DNA of 64,000 nucleotides from positions 2,752,279 to 2,816,278 of the forward strand of contig NC_014212.1 in assembly GCF_000092125.1 (NCBI RefSeq). The letters are read 5' to 3'. The notes under the pieces were generated by a model. That model was not told where the DNA came from. It saw nothing but the letters and a program-made list of their open reading frames with translations, and ran no database searches. The position numbers and the translations under genes were made by a program. This document shows positions 60,674 through 64,000 of the stretch, one piece after another. Positions within the stretch are counted from its first letter, which is position 1; each line of letters begins with the position of its first letter. Source of the stretch: Allomeiothermus silvanus DSM 9946. Its GTDB lineage: Bacteria > Deinococcota > Deinococci > Deinococcales > Thermaceae.

Positions 60674-61300
60674 ATGAACCTGTTTCACCGGAAATCGCAC
60701 CCATTGGAGCAACTCAGGAAGGAAAAGGAGAGGCTCGAGGCCCGCCTGGCCGAGCTAGAAAGCGATCTGGAGTTCTGCCGCAAGCAAAACGAGCGCATTG
60801 CTCACGAGGCCGCCCCAGCTCTCAAGGAGAATGCAGTGCTGCGCTACCAGCTCTTCAAGTGTCAGAGTGACCGTCAGGTGCTGGAGTTCCATGTCCAAGG
60901 TAGTCGGGCCGAGGCCATGGCCGCGCTTAACCTGCTCCGGCGCCTCTCCCCTACCGCTGAAGCCAGCGCCGATCCGCTGGAGGCCATCCTCTCTTTTGCC
61001 CATGAAGCCAAGGTCCTGGGGGCGTTTTACCCTCCTCTTCCGGCGCTGGAAGCCCGAGCCCAGGCCCTTTGGCAAGAGCGCCATTCCCAAGCCTGGGCCT
61101 TCGACCCTTGGCGCTGGCTCGCCCTGCACGCGAGTAGCCTGTTACAGGCCCTCGAGCACAGGCGCCAGCAGTCCATACACGAAGTCGAACACCTAGCCGA
61201 GGGCCTAGCTGCCTTGGATGCAGGTCTGGGCGGATTAGCGGACCTGCTGGTGGAGCTGATACAAAACCTTGATCGGGAGAAATCCGATGAACTTTCATAG
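60674..61300 (+). CDS. coiled-coil protein of unknown function
   Basis: I do not recognise a family. The 208-residue soluble protein begins with a basic stretch (MNLFHRKSHPLEQLRKEKERLE). A coiled coil follows over about residues 15-60 (LEARLAELESDLEFCRKQNERIA), then a helical C-terminal half (SLLQALEHRRQQSIHEVEHLAEGLAAL). Its stop overlaps the start of the MutS-like gene by 14 bp, so the two are probably coupled and may interact. Confidence 0.5.
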   Translation: MNLFHRKSHPLEQLRKEKERLEARLAELESDLEFCRKQNERIAHEAAPALKENAVLRYQLFKCQSDRQVLEFHVQGSRAEAMAALNLLRRLSPTAEASADPLEAILSFAHEAKVLGAFYPPLPALEARAQALWQERHSQAWAFDPWRWLALHASSLLQALEHRRQQSIHEVEHLAEGLAALDAGLGGLADLLVELIQNLDREKSDELS

Positions 61301-62810
61301 CATCCTCTGGCCCGACGAGCCTGGAAGAATCGCTAGCGAGATGCCCCCCTTCTTCCCCGATCTGAACCTGGACCAGGTGGCCCTGGACCTGGTGGCCGGG
61401 AGGGAGGAATATGATCTCAAACCCTTTTTCTACACCCCTGCCGGCAGCCTCGAGGCCATCCGTTACCGCCAGGAGGTTTTCCGCGACCTGGAAAACCCGG
61501 CCCTCACCGGGTGCGTCCAGCGCTTCGCCCAGGGGATGCGAGCTGCGCGCGAACACCTGGCCATGTCCCACCAGCTCTACTACAAGTACCAGAAGGCGGG
61601 CTACTTCCTGGACGCGGCGGAGCTATATTGCCAGGCGGTACGGGCGCTGTGGGGGGACCTGGTGGCCCTGCAGCCAGCCGCAGCGGGATGGCGGGGCTTG
61701 CAAGGATACCTGGCCGACTACCTCCGCTCTCAATCCTTTACCTCCCTCGAGGAGGAGGTGCAGGGCTTGCAGCAAGCGCTGAGCTCAGTGCGCTACAACG
61801 TACTCATCCACGGCGACCGGGTCACGGTGCGCCCTTACGCCTCCGAAAGCGACTATGGCGCGCAGATCGAAGCCACCTTCGCTAAGTTCCGTCAGGGAGC
61901 GGTCAAAGACTACCGGGTCAAGTTCTCCGACTGGCCTGAGATGAACCACGTGGAAGCGCAGATTCTCGAGGGGGTAGCCAGCCTGTACCCTCAGCTCTTC
62001 GATCGACTGGTGGATTTTTACGCCCAAGGTTCGCACTATCTAGACCCCAAGGTGGCAGCCTTTGACCGGGAGGTGCAGTTCTACTTGGCTTACCTCGAGT
62101 ACCTCTCGGGGCTGCGCGCAGCCGGGCTTTCCTTTTGCTATCCCAGCGTGGGGAAGTCCAAGGGGGTGGCGGTGCGCGGGGGCTTCGACCTGGCCCTAGC
62201 CAAAAAGCTCGCTTCCGAAGGGCGTTCGGTGGTAGGCAACGATTTTTTCTTGCAAGGCCGCGAGCGCATCTTGGTGATCTCGGGGCCCAACCAGGGTGGG
62301 AAGACTACCTTTGCCCGGATGTTTGGCCAGCTCCACTACCTCGCTGGCCTGGGTTGCGCAGTGCCCGGGGAGGAGGCCAGGTTGTTTCTGTGGGACCAGA
62401 TCTTTACCCACTTCGAGCGGGAGGAGGCCGCGAAAGACCTACGGGGAAAATTGGAGGACGAGTTGTTGCGCATCCGGGAAATCCTCACCAAAGCCACCCC
62501 AGATAGCCTCATCATCCTCAACGAAATCTTCTCTTCCACCGCGCTGGAGGACGCGGTTTACCTGAGCCGTCGGATTCTGGAGGCCGTAAGCGCTCTCGAC
62601 GCCCTGGGCGTGTGCGTCACCTTCCTCGAGGAGCTGGCCTCACTGAACGAGAAGACCGTGAGCATGGTCGCTGCGGTGTCTCCCCTGGACCCGACAGCGC
62701 GGACTTTTAAGCTCGAGCGCAGACCCGCCGACGGGATGGCCTATGCCCTGGCCGTAGCCGAGAAGTACGGCCTGACCTATCCGCGCCTGAAGGAGCGCTT
62801 AGGAGCGTGA
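61287..62810 (+). CDS. MutS-like ATPase 1
   Basis: A 507-residue relative of mismatch-repair MutS with lever/core and ATPase parts but no mismatch-recognition or connector domains. Walker A is VISGPNQGGKTTFARMFGQ (residues 333-340 hold GPNQGGKT), followed by DQIFTHFEREEA and the Walker B/switch segment SLIILNEIFSSTALEDA. N-terminal DLVAGREEYDLKPFFYTP and YRQEVFRDLENP resemble the conserved core of MutS-related proteins. The start has GGGAG seven bases upstream. It overlaps both neighbours, the next by GTGA. It is unlikely to bind mismatches; its substrate is unknown. Confidence 0.8.
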   Translation: MNFHSILWPDEPGRIASEMPPFFPDLNLDQVALDLVAGREEYDLKPFFYTPAGSLEAIRYRQEVFRDLENPALTGCVQRFAQGMRAAREHLAMSHQLYYKYQKAGYFLDAAELYCQAVRALWGDLVALQPAAAGWRGLQGYLADYLRSQSFTSLEEEVQGLQQALSSVRYNVLIHGDRVTVRPYASESDYGAQIEATFAKFRQGAVKDYRVKFSDWPEMNHVEAQILEGVASLYPQLFDRLVDFYAQGSHYLDPKVAAFDREVQFYLAYLEYLSGLRAAGLSFCYPSVGKSKGVAVRGGFDLALAKKLASEGRSVVGNDFFLQGRERILVISGPNQGGKTTFARMFGQLHYLAGLGCAVPGEEARLFLWDQIFTHFEREEAAKDLRGKLEDELLRIREILTKATPDSLIILNEIFSSTALEDAVYLSRRILEAVSALDALGVCVTFLEELASLNEKTVSMVAAVSPLDPTARTFKLERRPADGMAYALAVAEKYGLTYPRLKERLGA

Positions 62811-64000
62811 AAGCCTTTCTGCTTTACCAAGACCGGGATCTCGAGCCTCCGGCGGGGTGGCCAGAGGGCCAGGCCGCGCTCGAGCAGGACCTCGAGCTAC
62901 CCGTTTTATGGAACGCTATGGCCGGGGGCGACCCCTTCGTGTACGAGGTAGCCCGCAAAGTGATGTTCTCGAGCCTCTCCACCGACCCCCAGACCATCCA
63001 CTACCGCCAAGCAGTGCTGCAAGACTGCCTGGAAAACCCCCAGGAACTCAGGCAGCTCTACGCCCTCACGCTCGAGGCGATGGAGGCTGAGAAAAAAGCT
63101 CACTGGTTTTTTAGCCGGTCACCCGGAGCTGTCCTGAGCCACTCGCTCGAAGTCTTGCAGTTTCACATGGGGCTATTACGCAAGCTGCGCCACCGGGCCG
63201 ACGAAATAGCGGGCTGCTTCAAGTCCGAGGGGTTCAGGCGCCTGTTCAGCGCACTCCAGGAGGAGCTGAGCGAGGAGTATTTCCACACCGTTCAGGGGCA
63301 CCTCAAAACTCTGCGCTTCCGCCAGGGCGTGCTGATGAGCGCCAGGCTCGGCAAGGGTCTAAAAGGCGTAGGCTACGTGCTGCGCAGGCCTAACCCCGAC
63401 CGTCGGGGCTGGCTCGAGCGAATCCTGGGCGAGAAGTCCCCCTCGTTCACCTTCCAACTCCCCGCCCGCGATGAAAGCGGGGCGCGGGCCCTAGCCGAAC
63501 TGCAAGATCGGGGAATCAACTCCGTCGCCAACGCGCTAGCTCAGGCAGCAGACCACGTCCAGAGCTTTTTCACCCTGCTGCGCACCGAGCTGGCCTTTTA
63601 CCTGGGATGCCTGAACCTGTACCAAGAGCTCTCCCGGCTGGGTGAGCCGATCTGCTTTCCCCAGGTTTCGCCTCAGATGGACCATACCTTCCAACAGCTT
63701 TATGACCTGAGCCTGGCCTTGCGCACGGGAAGGAAGGTCGTGGGCAACGACCTGGAGGCCAGCGGCAAGCAGCTTGTGGTCATCACCGGGGCCAATCGGG
63801 GAGGCAAGACCACCTTCTTACGCAGCATCGGGCAGGCCCAGCTCATGATGCAAGCCGGGATGTTCGTGGGGGCAGAGGCCTTTCGGGCCAACCTGTGCCA
63901 AGGCCTCTTCACCCATTTCAAGCGCGAGGAGGATGCCACCATGAAAAGCGGGAAGTTCGACGAGGAGCTTAGCCGCATGAGCCAAATCGTCGATCACCTC
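62807..64000 (+). CDS. MutS-like ATPase 2 (partial, runs off the window)
   Basis: The GTG overlapping the previous stop opens a frame that stays open to the end of the window (398 codons). It is a paralogue of the preceding gene: VYEVARKVMFSSLSTDPQTIHYRQAVLQDCLENP parallels its N-terminal core. VVITGANRGGKTTFLRSIGQAQ is Walker A (about residues 324-336), and LFTHFKREEDATMKSGKFDEEL is the following conserved segment. The Walker B is beyond the edge. Two adjacent non-identical MutS-like ATPases suggest a heterodimer. Confidence 0.82.
   Translation, partial: MKAFLLYQDRDLEPPAGWPEGQAALEQDLELPVLWNAMAGGDPFVYEVARKVMFSSLSTDPQTIHYRQAVLQDCLENPQELRQLYALTLEAMEAEKKAHWFFSRSPGAVLSHSLEVLQFHMGLLRKLRHRADEIAGCFKSEGFRRLFSALQEELSEEYFHTVQGHLKTLRFRQGVLMSARLGKGLKGVGYVLRRPNPDRRGWLERILGEKSPSFTFQLPARDESGARALAELQDRGINSVANALAQAADHVQSFFTLLRTELAFYLGCLNLYQELSRLGEPICFPQVSPQMDHTFQQLYDLSLALRTGRKVVGNDLEASGKQLVVITGANRGGKTTFLRSIGQAQLMMQAGMFVGAEAFRANLCQGLFTHFKREEDATMKSGKFDEELSRMSQIVDHL

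Overview
The window looks like chromosome from a member of the Thermaceae, most likely Meiothermus in the broad sense. The evidence is high G+C, frequent GTG/TTG starts with ATGA/GTGA overlaps, -10 boxes placed directly before start codons, and protein families typical of Deinococcus-Thermus. The hexamer CTCGAG is strikingly frequent in host DNA and absent from the insertion sequences. The species assignment is inference only.

Left part (1-10.1 kb): a graveyard of decayed insertion sequences, a minus-strand cluster (pyrF, pyrE, a SpoIIM-like membrane protein and a frameshifted gpsA), a Wzz-type chain-length regulator, an OsmC peroxidase, a phosphatase-superfamily protein and a small membrane protein. 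Four identical 1,140-bp IS481-family elements (A 4820, B 8940, C 24253, D 54338) are scattered through the window.

10.1-28.3 kb: an iron-uptake operon (periplasmic iron-binding protein, imelysin, di-haem oxidoreductase, fused permease, ATPase); a TMEM175-type channel, truA and a LpxB-related protein; an oligopeptide ABC operon on the minus strand; an IscA/ErpA-type Fe-S protein, an M24 aminopeptidase and prs.

28.3-49.1 kb: a minus-strand surface-polysaccharide locus of about 21 kb. Transcription runs from manC through rmlA/D/C/B homologues, UDP-glucose dehydrogenase and UDP-glucuronate decarboxylase. The decarboxylase is split by a 462-residue intein carrying a LAGLIDADG endonuclease. Next come a truncated galE, a HEPN/MNT pair, a Wzx-type flippase, UDP-galactopyranose mutase and a likely galactofuranosyltransferase. 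The locus ends with two chimeric GT2 genes on 499-bp direct repeats, a frameshifted wzy, a GT4 glycosyltransferase, a WbaP-like initiating transferase and an O-antigen ligase/polymerase. Together these would make dTDP-rhamnose-type, GDP-mannose, UDP-xylose and UDP-galactofuranose donors and assemble a polymer by the Wzx/Wzy route; the Wzz homologue lies apart at 6 kb.

49.1-64 kb: a Nudix hydrolase, prfA, and an mntR-mntH manganese operon behind a promoter with two MntR-type operators. Then a lipoprotein and three small secreted paralogues, one broken by IS copy D and one by a frameshift. A fluoride riboswitch (crcB motif) with an overlapping terminator precedes a CPA-type antiporter, a universal stress protein, CrcB/Fluc, a DUF190 protein, an MFS transporter, a coiled-coil protein and two MutS-like ATPases, the second running off the window edge.
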